Source of the DNA: Ilex aquifolium
Taxonomy: Eukaryota > Streptophyta > Magnoliopsida > Aquifoliales > Aquifoliaceae
DNA: 64,000 nt
Reading direction: 5' to 3'
Assembly: GCA_951799425.1 (NCBI GenBank)
Contig: OX637391.1
Span: forward strand, 18,772,551 to 18,836,550
Shown here: piece after piece, positions 32,284 to 44,000 of the stretch
Layout of the letters: each line of letters opens with the position of its first letter
Numbering within the stretch: position 1 is the stretch's first letter
Notes under the pieces: generated by a model
Database searches by the model: none
What the model was told of the DNA's origin: nothing
The model's input: only the letters and a program-made list of their open reading frames with translations
Program-made: the position numbers and the translations under genes

Positions 32284-33285
32284 TAGGAATAATTATATTC
32301 AGACCCCTGAGGTTTGTCATTTAATCACTCAGACTCCCTGACATTTGAAATATTACACACATGCCCCTTAAGATTTGTACGAGCGTAACACTTAGACCTC
32401 TGCAATTAGTATATCCGTTAGTAAATTACGTTCAGACCCCCTGAAGTTTTTAGGCGTATAATTCTTAGATCCATCAAGTTTAAAATGTTATATTTAGACC
32501 AAAAATATACCAAACAAAGAATAAATATCAAATATTTTAAATTTTTTAACCAAAATTCATGTTATATTATGACTTTTACTGAAATAAAATAAAAATAAAA
32601 ATCTAATTTTTTTAAAAAAATCATAATTAGTATACTATTTTACTATTTATTGGAATTTAATTTGGTTGTTTAAACGACTAAATTACCCCAATTAAAGTTA
32701 GAATATATTGTGTTTATTACAGTTTGACCCCTTATTTGATTTTTTAGTTTTATTCCAATAGATAGTATAGTTGTATATTAATTATAATTTTGTAAGAAAA
32801 AAGTTAAATTTTTATTTTTGATTTTATTTCAATAAATGACATAATATAACATAAATTTTATGTTCTATTATGAATGACTTAAACCCCTTGTTTGATTTTT
32901 AAATTTTATTCCAATAGATAGTATAATTGTATACTAATTACGATTTTTAAGAAAAAAATTGTTTTTTATTTTTAATTTTATTTCAATAATAATATAATAT
33001 AACATGAATTTTGGTTATAAAATTTTAAAAATTTAATATTCTATATTTAGTTAGAGTATTTTTGACATACATATAACATTTTAAACTTGAGGGATCTAAA
33101 TATTATACGCTTATAAACTTAAGGAAGTCTGAGTGTAATTTACTAACGTGTAACAACATTTGACGGTAGGGGTTTAAGTGTTACGTTGTACAAACTTTAA
33201 GGGGTCTGTGTGTAATATTTTAAATGTCAGGAAATCTGAGTGATTAAATGACAAACCTAAGAGAATTTAATTGTAATTGACCCTA
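32284..33285. mobile_element. 1-kb foldback (near-palindromic) element
   Basis: The first 235 bp or so (from TAGGAATAATTATATTCAGACC) match the reverse complement of the last 235 bp (to TTGTAATTGACCCTA); shared blocks include GGTTTGTCATTTAATCACTCAGA and AAGTTTAAAATGTTATAT. The pairing extends into the middle, where the right arm carries an extra diverged 156-bp direct repeat (CCCCTTATTTGATTTT at 32728, CCCCTTGTTTGATTTT at 32884). No transposase and no clear target duplication. It could be a Mutator-like foldback MITE; the superfamily is unproven. Confidence 0.8.
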
Positions 33286-33683
33286 CTCTTTAAAAGAAAA
33301 AGATGTTGACTCAACAACCCTATTTTTAATCTTTGATTAGATAAGACTATTCACTATTTTTTTTTTTTATTCACACCTAACCACTAGTTCAGTCAGATAC
33401 AAATAAGGGTATTAAGCCTAATAAATTCACTTTGCACCGACCATCGTACCCAATGCTGACAAAGTATATATTGTAAACGGGTTTTGAATTGAACAATACT
33501 ACAGAAAGATAATTTGGGAATTTAACCAAATTAGTCATTGGATTAATTGTGCAATTCAATGTCAAATGAAGCCCACATCTAGTGTTGTGAAAGCGCGCCT
33601 AGGTTCTAGCGTAGGCCCAAAACTAAACAAGGCACACCTGACTCCATATTAATGCTCCAAAGCATAAATATGCAATTCTAACC
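33286..33683. other. Intergenic DNA, no gene seen
   Basis: AT-rich, with a short GC-richer stretch (about 33585-33640, GTTGTGAAAGCGCGCCTAGG) of a type that often marks decayed transposons. Nothing else seen. Confidence 0.4.
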
Positions 33684-33694
33684 CTAAACTCTAG

Positions 33695-34002
33695 AATCTA
33701 TTACTATAATACTGTTATTTTTAAACAAAAATATTGATCTACCATACTTTTCAATTTATTTATTAATCTATTACAGTTTTTGAAAGCGGGATTGTAACTT
33801 CTGTTTTTACCAAAAAAAACGGAATTAACAAGAACTCTTTTAATACTTACAAAAATGTCTTTTTTCTTTTTTGTTATATCACTTGTTAAAAGCGAAATCA
33901 ACAATCCTGCTTTCAAAAATTACAGTAAATCTGTAAATAAGTTAAAAAGTATGGTAGATCGGTATTTTTATTTGAAAATGACAGTATTTTAGTAATAGAT
34001 TT
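33695..34002. mobile_element. 308-bp MITE with long terminal inverted repeats
   Basis: Left end AATCTATTACTATAATACTG pairs with the reverse complement of the right end (AAATCTATTACTAAAATACTG). The inverted arms run for about 100 bp, including GATCTACCATACTTTT and a TTTTTGAAAGCGGGATTGT block. Flanked by an 11-base direct repeat CTAAACTCTAG (33684-33694 and 34003-34013). A duplication of 9-11 bp with long TIRs fits a Mutator-like MITE. No coding capacity. Confidence 0.82.
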
Positions 34003-34013
34003 CTAAACTCTAG

Positions 34014-34586
34014 CCGGGGACTATACTTATTTAATCTAATCGATCTCCTTTTCTCTCCCATTTTCTCTTTCCTTTTTTTTTGAGACACTAACCATAGTTT
34101 GTTGACATCGACCTTTCTTAGGAAAAATAAACACTATTTTTTTTTTTGGTTTAGTTAGGCCCTAATATTGTGACATTATTCTTTACTTCTAAAAAAATTG
34201 ATGTCTGGCTTTGTTATGGTCTCCCTCTCTCTTCTCTGTTTAGGAATCATTTTACAGCTTTTTATTGCAATCTGTTAAGGATGCTAATACTTCTTAAATT
34301 AGCTATATTTTGCAAAATATTGTTTGACATTCAACGCAATTCGCTGAAATTTGTAGCAGAAAGTTGGTTATTATTTTTCGGAATCTTACCATAGTTTGTT
34401 ATATGCTGCTGAAATTAGGTGAAGTGAGTTGTATCGGCATATTTTTCTGGAACTGGATTTTTTTTGCGGAATATCATTGATATCTACTATTGAGATCGAC
34501 TACATATGTTGCAGTTAACATTTTCTGAAATTTGTTGCATTCATCAATATTTGTAGTATAATTTATAGCTTCTGCGTATTATTTAT
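34014..34586. other. Intergenic DNA, no gene seen
   Basis: T-rich sequence between the MITE and the copia LTR; no family resemblance on either strand. Confidence 0.4.
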
Positions 34587-35030
34587 TGTAAGAATTAATG
34601 TGACACACATGATTTGACACATGTGATTTTACTGATTATTATCGAATAATTAAGTTGGGTCAAATAACGATAAAGTTACTAATCTTAATCTAACTGATAT
34701 AACTAATGATTTCTGATTGATAAATGAAAAAAAGTGGTTTCCTGATATTTTACTTTGATGAGAAGTGAAGTTTATGTTGAACTAAGGAACTTGTTCTCTC
34801 TCTACATATAAATATACGCATGCCACATCGAGTTGTGTATCGTAAAATGAAAAGTTAAGAGAGAGAAACCGATTTTTGGACTATACCAAATGATTGTTCA
34901 ATTGTTTGTATCAATAGTTTCAGGTATGCCAAATATGATGTTTTAATTCCGTATTATAAGTATGTGAAAATCAAGATTATTCTATATCTTAGAATCAAGT
35001 TTTCATTGATTTATTGATCAAATTAAAGTT
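34587..35030 (+). repeat. Left LTR of the copia element
   Basis: Aligns with 43782-43995 and 46472-46720; shared blocks include ATAACTAATGATTTCTGATTGAT, CATCGAGTTGTGTAT and ATATGATGTTTTAATTCCGTAT. The right boundary is approximate because the end is poorly conserved and no clear tRNA-Met primer site follows. Confidence 0.75.
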
Positions 35031-35791
35031 TGCGTGCGATATTTGAGTAAGGTTACGAACCTCCATGATTTTCCATTAAAGAATTATTTTTTGAATACGT
35101 AATCACCAACTTGTTCAGTGACATGGTCATGGTGCTTTTGTGGTAGTCACAATATGCCTACAGTTACTTCCTTTGTTGCAATTCATAATGCCTATCAGTT
35201 AGAAACTGAGAACCACATTAACTATTCACAACTATGATTTGTTTGAGTATTTTTATATTTTATGATTTCATTCATTCCGTTATTATTTACATCATCCAAT
35301 GTTGCTTGGCAATCTGGTTCAAGGTTTATATATAGATAAATGACTAGTTTTTTTTTTTCAGTGGTAAAATTTATGATGAGAATCAATTTTGTTACTGATG
35401 TTCTTTTATTGGTCACACGTAGAGGAAGCATACGGGACCGCACTATGCTCATAAGAGATTTGTTTTTCCATTATATGATCAGATGACTAGATTGTTTAAA
35501 GAGCCATACCTGATAACGGGTTTTCAGTTTAAGTTACTTCTATTGAATTATTTTGTCTAAGTCTTTACTAATGGCATTGGAGCATTAATGAACTGGACAA
35601 GTGTTTTAAGCATGACTATTATCATCGATAATGTCAAATGTGAAACAACACTCTTCCAGTAAATTGATATCATCGATAATATTCATGATAATTCAGTATA
35701 GGGGTTTATTTATCTGTTAGGATGTTATGAATGATTTCATGTCATACTGATGAATGATTCATTTATATAACTGTTTGTACAATGTAATTAT

Positions 35792-35912
35792 GAACGGACT
35801 TTTGGTCTACTGGTACTCCTTGTCTTGTAAAAACTGTCTTTTTTAGGTCAAGGGTTCAAGCTCCCTTCCCCCTCCCCGTCTCCCTCCCAAAAAACAAAAA
35901 AAAAAAAAAAAA
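35792..35912 (+). mobile_element. Possible tRNA-derived SINE
   Basis: TTTGGTCTACTGGTACTCC resembles a degenerate RNA polymerase III A box, and GGTCAAGGGTTCAAGCTCCC contains a B-box-like GGTTCAAGC; a C-rich stretch and a run of A follow. Order and size fit a short plant SINE. I could not identify a target duplication, so this is tentative. Confidence 0.45.
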
Positions 35913-35928
35913 TTTGTTAACCTAATAG

Positions 35929-36212
35929 TTTATGTAATATTATTATTTTGATTTCATATCTCTATTATGCTATGATTTGGTAGTCACCAAAGTGACCAAC
36001 TAGAATGTGTCATAGATATCAAATCACATAATTGGTTTTAATATCTATTGTTGTGATATTAAAATAATCGTTTGTGTAATATCATTATTTTGATTTAATT
36101 TCTAAATTATAATATAGTTAGGTAGTCGCCAAAGTGGCCCAACTCAAATGGCTAATAGATATTACATCATATAATTGTTATTTAATATCTATTATTGAGG
36201 TATTAAAATAAT
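35929..36212. repeat. Diverged tandem duplication, 141-bp period
   Basis: 35929-36069 and 36070-36212 both read GTTT(A/G)TGTAATAT.ATTATTTTGATTT at the start, TAGTC(A/G)CCAAAGTG in the middle and ATTAAAATAAT near the end. An old local duplication in the 5' internal region of the copia element. Confidence 0.7.
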
Positions 36213-37640
36213 GACTTGCAAATCGCAGTTTCTTTATCACTTGAATATTTAGAATCGGTCAAAAGGTGCACCACTTTTCAACTGATTAATTAACTGGAAC
36301 AGGATAATTGATTTGTATTTGTAGTTGGTATGTCAACTGGATGCCCAAAGGTAACGGACCTACCTAATTATAAATATATTATTAATTAGTCATATTAGGC
36401 GAGAGAGAATCATTATAATATTTAAAGTATTAGTATATCGTGATTACTACCCAAAGAAGAGTCATTGTAGTACTATTTATTGCTTATTACAATATGAAAT
36501 ATTCATGGTTAAATTTATAGATGACTCAAAACATTAATGTAGTAAGCATTTATTGTTCGATACTTAATAGAATGAATATTTTTCAATTGATGTGAACAAA
36601 TTTAATTTTATTTATGTTTTTTGACTCCTTATCTGACATTTAATTGCTATTATTGAATCAAGTAGTTCTAATGAAAAGGGCTTTTCACAAAGTCTATAAG
36701 AGATCGAACAAACTAGGTATTATGTTTTTGCGAATGATAATTATGAATAACATTAAGTTAGTACTTCCACAAATGAATACTGCTTATGAATGTTATATAA
36801 TTACGCAAGAATGTTATTGAACTATTGATGAGTCTCTTATTAAACACTCATGGCTGAACTTACTATTATGGAATTTGATAGGACATGTGGGATGAATAAA
36901 TATATTCTCATAATTCTATCTACTAAGTTGAAGGTTTTAAGGATAAAGGAGTTCTTTTATGTAATTTATTTTGAACTTTTTTTCCCTTGATATGACCCTT
37001 TATTGATGATAAGTAGCATGTCAATGTAATTATATTTTTTCAAGAGAAAAAGACCAAGAGCCTACTTAGCCAATTAGACTCATAAGAGAAATAAATAATA
37101 TGTATCATTTATATAAAAGTTAGGACATTTTTAAAATGATTAACATAAACAAAGGGCATGATTCGAAAGGAAAAATAAACAGTAAAGCTTTTGCATGTTT
37201 CGAATCAAACATTAATGAAGTTTTTTATAGCATATAATGGATTGACTTGAATTTGTTACTACGAATGTTTCAAATTTGATACTAAGGATTTCTCTTAATC
37301 CAGAATGTTAAATCATAAATTGATATTTATGGTTAATCGGGTCAAAGCCCAATTTAAGATGGTTGAGACTTTTAGTTTGTTTCTAGATATCAATCATTAT
37401 TTATATTACAATTTATGTTCCTACTATTTTGAAGTTTAATTTTCTTATCTAAACTTCATGATGATTATTATTCCATTTTAATATGATAATAAAGTATTAG
37501 TTTGTTTAATAATAATTCTTTTAGCATTCTCATATACTTCATAATGATTTGTACAAATTAAAGCTTGATAACCTATTTTTTGAATCTTTTCTAACTATGC
37601 ATCATAATGTTTGGAACCTACTATAGCCTAATAAATAAAT
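36213..37640 (+). other. Decayed gag/leader region of the copia element
   Basis: Too degenerate to place domains. The position between the LTR and the GAG-pre-integrase block is where gag and protease would be. Nothing else seen. Confidence 0.4.
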
Positions 37641-39570
37641 AAAAAAATTAATTTCATCTTGTGACATAAATGATTAGGTCACATATTAGAGAAAGGTTGA
37701 AGAGACTAGTCAAATATGATATTGCTTTCAATCTAGAATTTAGTGATTTTAGTGTGTATAGATTCTACTAAGGAAAAAATTAATCAAACACACTAAGAAG
37801 GATACTAGAAGTGTAGAACTCTGTGAACTAATCCATAAAAACACATAAAGAATTTTTTATTACATTTATGGATGATTTTTCACATTATGATTTTCTTAAT
37901 ATACTACATAAAAAAAAATTCAAGTAGAGAATGCCATTAAGGTACTTATTATTAATGTTTAAAGATAGTTATATAGAAAGGTGAAAGTCATCAGATCGGG
38001 TAGGTGATGAATATTATGAAATGTATAATGCTTAAGAATAATGTCATTGTCTATTTGTTAAACTCCTTGAAAAGTGTGGTATTTGTGCTCAATAGACTAT
38101 GTCTGATACGCCGTAGCATAATGATATAGTTAAATGATAGCATAGTAAAAATGCTTAGAAGTATATTACTTAATTTTTCATTACACTTATTTTGTGGATG
38201 AATTCTCTTGGAGTTTGAGACATCTGGAAAAAAAAATTAGATTTTAGAATGATCAAAGATTATTTCATTGGTTACCTTGAAAATTTTAAAAGGAATATAT
38301 TTAATTGTTTTACCCGTAATACGAGAATCGTAGAGATCGATAATGTCATATTCATTAAGAATGATGAAATTAATGGGAGTGATAAACCATGAAATTTGGT
38401 TATTGAAGAAGTAAGGATGGAAGTCCCAATGCCCATAAATTTGTCATGATATTGTTGTTCTAATAGTTGTTGTATGATCTGACAACGTTAACCAACAAAT
38501 TAATGATTAATCACTCCATACTGAGATTGTAACCAATAAACAGAGAGTTGAAAAATCACATGAGTAGCATTAAGATGATCTCTAACAGAAATAAGATAAG
38601 TTATTTCGAATGATTAACTGATATAACTATATGAATTTGACTTTGATTTAGGAATAGGTAAAGTTCTGATTTTGTTTTCACAAATCATAGAAAGTGATAA
38701 CTTTGCTAATTGGATTGATGTCGTAAATGATTAATTGAAATCAACGGATCATAATGAAGTTTAAAATCTTGTTAGATATGATGTCAAACTTATGGGCAAA
38801 GGTTTCACTCGTAAATTAGCCATTGATTATATATAGAGCTTTTATCATATATCTAAGAAGGGCTCACTAAGAATCATTATGACATTGGTAACTTATTATG
38901 ATTTAGAGTTATACCATATGAGTGTAAACACTATTTTTAATAAAGTTTAGGTGGATAAGTCTATAAGATTAACCTAAAGGATTTGGATTGCAAACTAATA
39001 ATAGGTCAATATATAGACATAAAGAAGTTTTTCCCACAATGGTATTTTTAGTTCAATGATACCATTACTTCTTTTAGTATTAAGGAAAATACCATTATCG
39101 GTGTATATATATATCTTAAGGTTAGTGTCAGTAAGCTTTTAAGTCTATATATTTATGTTGTATTGTTTGTCAGTAGTAATCTTAAATTATTACATGAAAC
39201 CAAGTTTCTCTCCATAAATATTAAATGAAAGATATGGTGAGACAACTTATGTGATTGTAATTTAAATATCATAGGATCGATCAAGTGGATTGTTAAAGTT
39301 GTCTCATAAATCATATATAGTAAGCATTCTAGAGAGATTTAATGTGGAGAATTGTTTAGCTAAAGTTGTTCCAATTAAAAAAAATGGATAAGTTCAATAG
39401 TATGCAATGTCCAAAGAATGGAATAGATTCTTTATGTTTCTGATGTACGATGTTTTATGTATGCATTTGCATGTATACTATTAGATATTATTCTTGCAAT
39501 TGGTATTTTAGATAAGTACCAAATTGATGCTGAAATGGATTATTACGAACTTACAAGGTATTGACAAGGT
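37641..39570 (+). pseudogene. Copia pol remnant, first part
   Basis: Short in-order blocks resemble copia pol: ERLKRLVKYDI (GAG-pre-integrase, near 37693), ITFMDDFSHYDF (integrase core, near 37865), IERKVKVIRSG (integrase, near 37975), AKGFTRKLAIDY and IIMTLVTYYDLELYHM (reverse transcriptase, 38797-38920) and a degenerate region near 39100-39320 matching the end of the reverse transcriptase. Many breaks. No gene product is expected. Confidence 0.75.
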
Positions 39571-39575
39571 ATAAA
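39571..39575. repeat. Target site duplication ATAAA, left
   Basis: Repeated at 42345-42349 on the other side of the solo LTR. Confidence 0.85.
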
Positions 39576-42344
39576 TGTCACGCCCTAAATTTCACAAAAG
39601 TATGATTATTAAAAATACTTTGTTTATTTCAAAAACACATGCCGGTTTGTTGTAAAAACATCTAGAAAAATATGTCTTTAGTTTAAATAAATCATTTTTT
39701 TTTTTGAATATTTCGGCAAACTTTCTTTTGAAAATCGGGCATCTAGATAATTGCTGAGAACTACATGTGAGAGCATTAAACATAATAATTATCCCTGACT
39801 AGTCATTCACATCATATCAACCATAAACATCCGTTCTGATGACATCCACAAATAAATCATTACAGTTCAAAACCAGGGTAACAAATGGAGGTCCACACAG
39901 TTCTCCCAAACCCGAGTTATAATCTAATTATCCAAAATTCTTCGTCATAAACATAATATATATAATATCTAAAATATTTATAAGTAAACCATTTAAAAGG
40001 TCACAATCTATACATATTCCCTCAAATTAACCAAGATATAAATCACTTTCAAATCCTCAATAATATACATCATCATACATTTCTTTTTAACATACCCTAA
40101 CTAAATATATAAAGCCATAACAACTATCTTCTGCCTCGATACTCCCACTATGTAGTCCACCAACATATGCCCATAACTGAAAATGTTAAATAATAGGGGT
40201 GAGCAACCACATGCTCAGTAGGATAATCATTTTCTCAAGCATATACAAGGTTTTAAATACCAATAGTTCACAATCATAATGATAGGTAATGAAATAATTT
40301 ATCAATAAGTCTAGGCACATGATAAGTAGTAAGCATTTTTGAAAGTACACTACATACTATCATTTGAAATACATAAGTGAAACATCAAGAAATTTACCAC
40401 ATCAAAATCAAATCTCAAGGTAGCCCTATAAAACATTTCTTCTTAAAACATAATGAAACACTATTGATTTTATAAAGTACGAAGTGAGAAATCTTTATAC
40501 AAATATACGTATAATAAATCTAGTAAATCAATCATTTCTTATTTTGAACACAATTCCATAAACTTGTTCTTTCTAGGGTATTTTTCAAAAATATTAACTC
40601 CACGTACTTTCGCCTCAACCTCACCTTACCTCACCTCACTCAAGAGATTTGTTGGAATATTGACTATTAGTTTCTTGGCACCCAAAATTCATGTATGCTA
40701 CCCATATGGACAGATATCATCAAACAAATATCGGTTCACGAATGAACCATCTCCGAGGAACCTTTTGGGTCTTGCACCCTAGGGTCTCATTGCCTTTCTT
40801 GCTTTTGAAGGGTGATGTGTAGGGCACAACATGTGATGCCACACAGGCTATCACCGAAAATCACTACGATCACCAATCCCCCCTAGGACTAGTAGTTGCC
40901 TTGGTAACCCCCCTCAAGGGCCTCAACTGTCTACTAACCCTCTGCTTGTCGGTACCGAGCATACAAGTTTCAAACCATAATTTCATGATCACTTTCCATT
41001 CCCAAGACCAACCACAACTTCGACACTTTAAAAAAAAATACATAGTTTTACAAAATCTCAAATTTCTATTTTCAACATAACACATTTTCAAAATAACTCA
41101 CATACACACCAAAAATATAATTTGTACCATTTTATAGCAAATTTCAGAAATTAAATGATTGAAAAGTTATATAGATCAATACCACCATTTTCATACGTTA
41201 AAATAACTCAACAATACCCCAAATCATGGTAAAATGTACTCAATCATATCATAAAAATCAATACCTCTTTCCACAATTTATCATTTCAATACTTATAGTC
41301 ACTTTGACATTTTATCAAATACATGATAGACATAAAATCTCCAAATACACATTTACAAAGGAACATACTCATTATTAAGAGACAAATCAAATACATTATA
41401 TACAAAATCACATATATTCTAAAGAATCCAAAATCTTAAGTTCAATCAAACACCATAACAAAAATCAAGTTAGGGTTTCAAACCCACAATACCCAAATTC
41501 ATTTAATGCATATAGGTTTACAAATTCATAGTAAACCCATCATTTAATTAAGACCTATAGCATGTATTTAGCTCATACTAAAAAAATAGATATAAAACAT
41601 ACATGAGATGCATCAATGTATATGCAAGAGAAAGGAAAACCCTACCTCAAAACCCAAGAACCCAAGAAACCAAGCTCCGCCTTCAAATCGTCATTTCAAG
41701 AATCTCAAATAATGTTCCTAAGTTTTCAAATAAAAGTCCAAGCTCTAATAACCTTCTTCTCTCTTCCTCTTTCTAATTCTAAGGTTTATGGAGTAGTATT
41801 GGGTGAGATGTGTGAGAAAAAATGAGAGAAATGGAGGTGAAAATGGGGTTATAAGGGCTGAAATTCGGACCTGGTTCCAAAATTACGGTTTTGCCCCAAA
41901 ACTTCTCTAATTTTATTTATATGACTGCCCTAAGATTTTTCGACGTTCCGGATCCATTTTTAATGTTATTTTAGGCTAAAAAAATTTATTTTTATGAGTT
42001 CTATGCAAATCCAAGCCAAATTATACCCAAAATGCCAAATTTATAATTTTTACCCCTTTAAACCACTATATGAAATAAACGCCTATTCTAAGGTTTTCGG
42101 ACCTCCCGAATTTAATAGTAATGTTATTTTGAAAAAAAAAACTTAATAAATTTACTTAATTACCCTTATCAACCTTAAACAACTCAAAAATTAAATTTGA
42201 CCCAAAAGTCGATACGCATGTTGTTCAAACTTATGCGACTAGTCATTTAACAATGATTCGAAATTTCTTTCATCATTTTAATCATTTTAAAAATACTATC
42301 AAGTTAATATAATTTATATGAAATATGAAATATGAGATCTCACA
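39576..42344 (-). mobile_element. Solo LTR on the minus strand, chromovirus-type family D (2,769 bp)
   Basis: Plus strand begins TGTCACGCCCTAAATTTCAC and ends GAGATCTCACA. Read on the minus strand it starts TGTGAGATC and ends AAATTTAGGGCGTGACA, like family B. The flanks are ATAAA on both sides. On the minus strand there is a possible donor TTTTGAG/GTAGGG (at 41645) and acceptor CATTTTCAG (to 40177). The sequence after the acceptor resembles the same place in the LTRs at 27846 and 44001. The region contains no gene. Confidence 0.85.
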
Positions 42345-42530
42345 ATAAATGACTGTGTCCTCACACTTAGAGGTGATTGACAATTATGAATGTTAAATTG
42401 TTGGCTTGCTTTGAGGCTACAATTTATGGATTGTAGTTGCGAAATTTTATCTCAAGACTTAGAATTTTCGACTTTATGGCCATTCGCTGAGAACTTATCG
42501 TGATATTTTGCATGTGTTTTTTGCTAAGTG
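42345..42530 (+). pseudogene. Copia RNase H remnant
   Basis: The copia element resumes here. The stretch around 42430-42520 resembles the copia RNase H region (WLRNFIS-like block, then a block ending near the hAT insertion). Broken. Confidence 0.65.
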
Positions 42531-43276
42531 TAGGGGTGTCCATAGGCCGGGTCGGGCCTGGATAGTGTAGGCCCAAACCCTTACCTAAGTGAGTTATCGG
42601 GCGGGCCGGACTGGGCTTCGGGTAGGGGTAGGCTACCTGTAGCCCAACCCGCGAGCCTATTGGGCAGGCTTGCTGGGCGGGCCTGCTCGCGGGCTTTTTA
42701 TATTGAACTTCATTTAAAAATAATGAATATTTTTGTAACTTAATATTTGTGTAAATTATATTTTTGAATAAAAAATAGAGTCAAAATGGATAAAAATAAA
42801 AAAAAATGAATAATTTTATTTTTAATTAGGGGATGAACTACATCCAATAGAATGATTACATTCCAACTAGGTTGACACCTACTCACTTATCTATCATTTG
42901 CATTACTTTAACCTTGTATGTTTAATACATGGAAAATAAAAAATACATTATTTATAGTATCTAAATTTTTAAAACTTCAAATTCCGACATTGGGAGACTT
43001 ATTTCAAAGTTTCAAATTTAATGGCCTAAAAGTATAATTTTTTTTCAAAGGAAGGGTGGGCAGGCTGTGTGGGCGGGTTGGGCTTGGCGGGCTTTGACTG
43101 GCGGGCTCTTGGGCCAGGCTTCGGGCCAGGTAATGGGTTTGAGGGCAAACCCAAGCCCTCTTTTTAAGGATATTGGGCTCGGGCAGGTCAACTATTAGGC
43201 CTATCGGGTTTCGGACCTATTTTTTTGGGCTGGATAACGGGACCCGTGGATAACCCCCGACCAATGGACACCCCTA
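42531..43276. mobile_element. Non-autonomous hAT-type element (746 bp)
   Basis: Terminal inverted repeats TAGGGGTGTCCAT (left) and ATGGACACCCCTA (right), flanked by a perfect 8-bp direct repeat GCTAAGTG (42523-42530 and 43277-43284): the signature of hAT elements. Subterminal regions are GC-rich, full of GGGC/GCCC words in both directions (42555-42700 and 43055-43250), as in many hAT ends; the middle is AT-rich. No transposase, so it depended on one supplied elsewhere. Confidence 0.93.
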
Positions 43277-43284
43277 GCTAAGTG

Positions 43285-43781
43285 TCTATAGAGCATAATA
43301 GCATGAAACTCAGGATTACAAATCCATTAAGAAAAGAGTTGCTAAATACATTTAAGAAAGGTCTTAACATAATGAATCTTGATTGTAGCTCATGATGGTT
43401 GTTCACTTAATATTGGGGATTTTGCATAATGGTTATTTATTTGACACTTTAACTGTGTATGATATTTCTTGTTTTTCAGAATGTACGTACATGTATGAGA
43501 TTGAATGAATGATAACAAGAATAGCCTTCGACACAAGACATTATAGTTCGACCTTATTATGTATATACATCTCAATTATAGATCATGTCAGATAGGTTGT
43601 TAGTGTTGTGGTACATAGAGGGACTATGTCGCGTTAATAATGTACAACATGCATTAGTGGGTTGTTTAATTGTGATATTATGATAACCAAATTAAGTTGT
43701 TGATAGATTGGATTTATTACGCGCTTATGTAAAATTTACTAGACCCAATTGTAAGATAATTATATGGGCCAAGTGGGAGAA
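43285..43781 (+). other. 3' internal end of the copia element
   Basis: Continuation of the copia element after the hAT insertion, ending in the polypurine tract AAGTGGGAGAA (43771-43781). No intact coding region. Confidence 0.6.
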
Positions 43782-44000
43782 TGTAAGAATTAATATGACC
43801 CACATCATGTGGCACATGTGATTTTCTGATTATTATCGGATAATTGGGTTGAGTCAGATAATGATATGGTTATCAATCCTAATCTAACCGGTATAACTAA
43901 TGATTTCTGATTGATCAATGAGAAGAATTGGTTTCTTGATGTCCTACTTTGATGGGAAGTAAAGTTTATGTTGAACTAAGGAACCGATCTTCTTTCTACC
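43782..44000 (+). repeat. Right LTR of the copia element, first part
   Basis: Matches the left LTR from TGTAAGAATTAAT through CTTTCTACC; the last five bases CTACC are the target duplication of the nested solo LTR. Confidence 0.8.
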
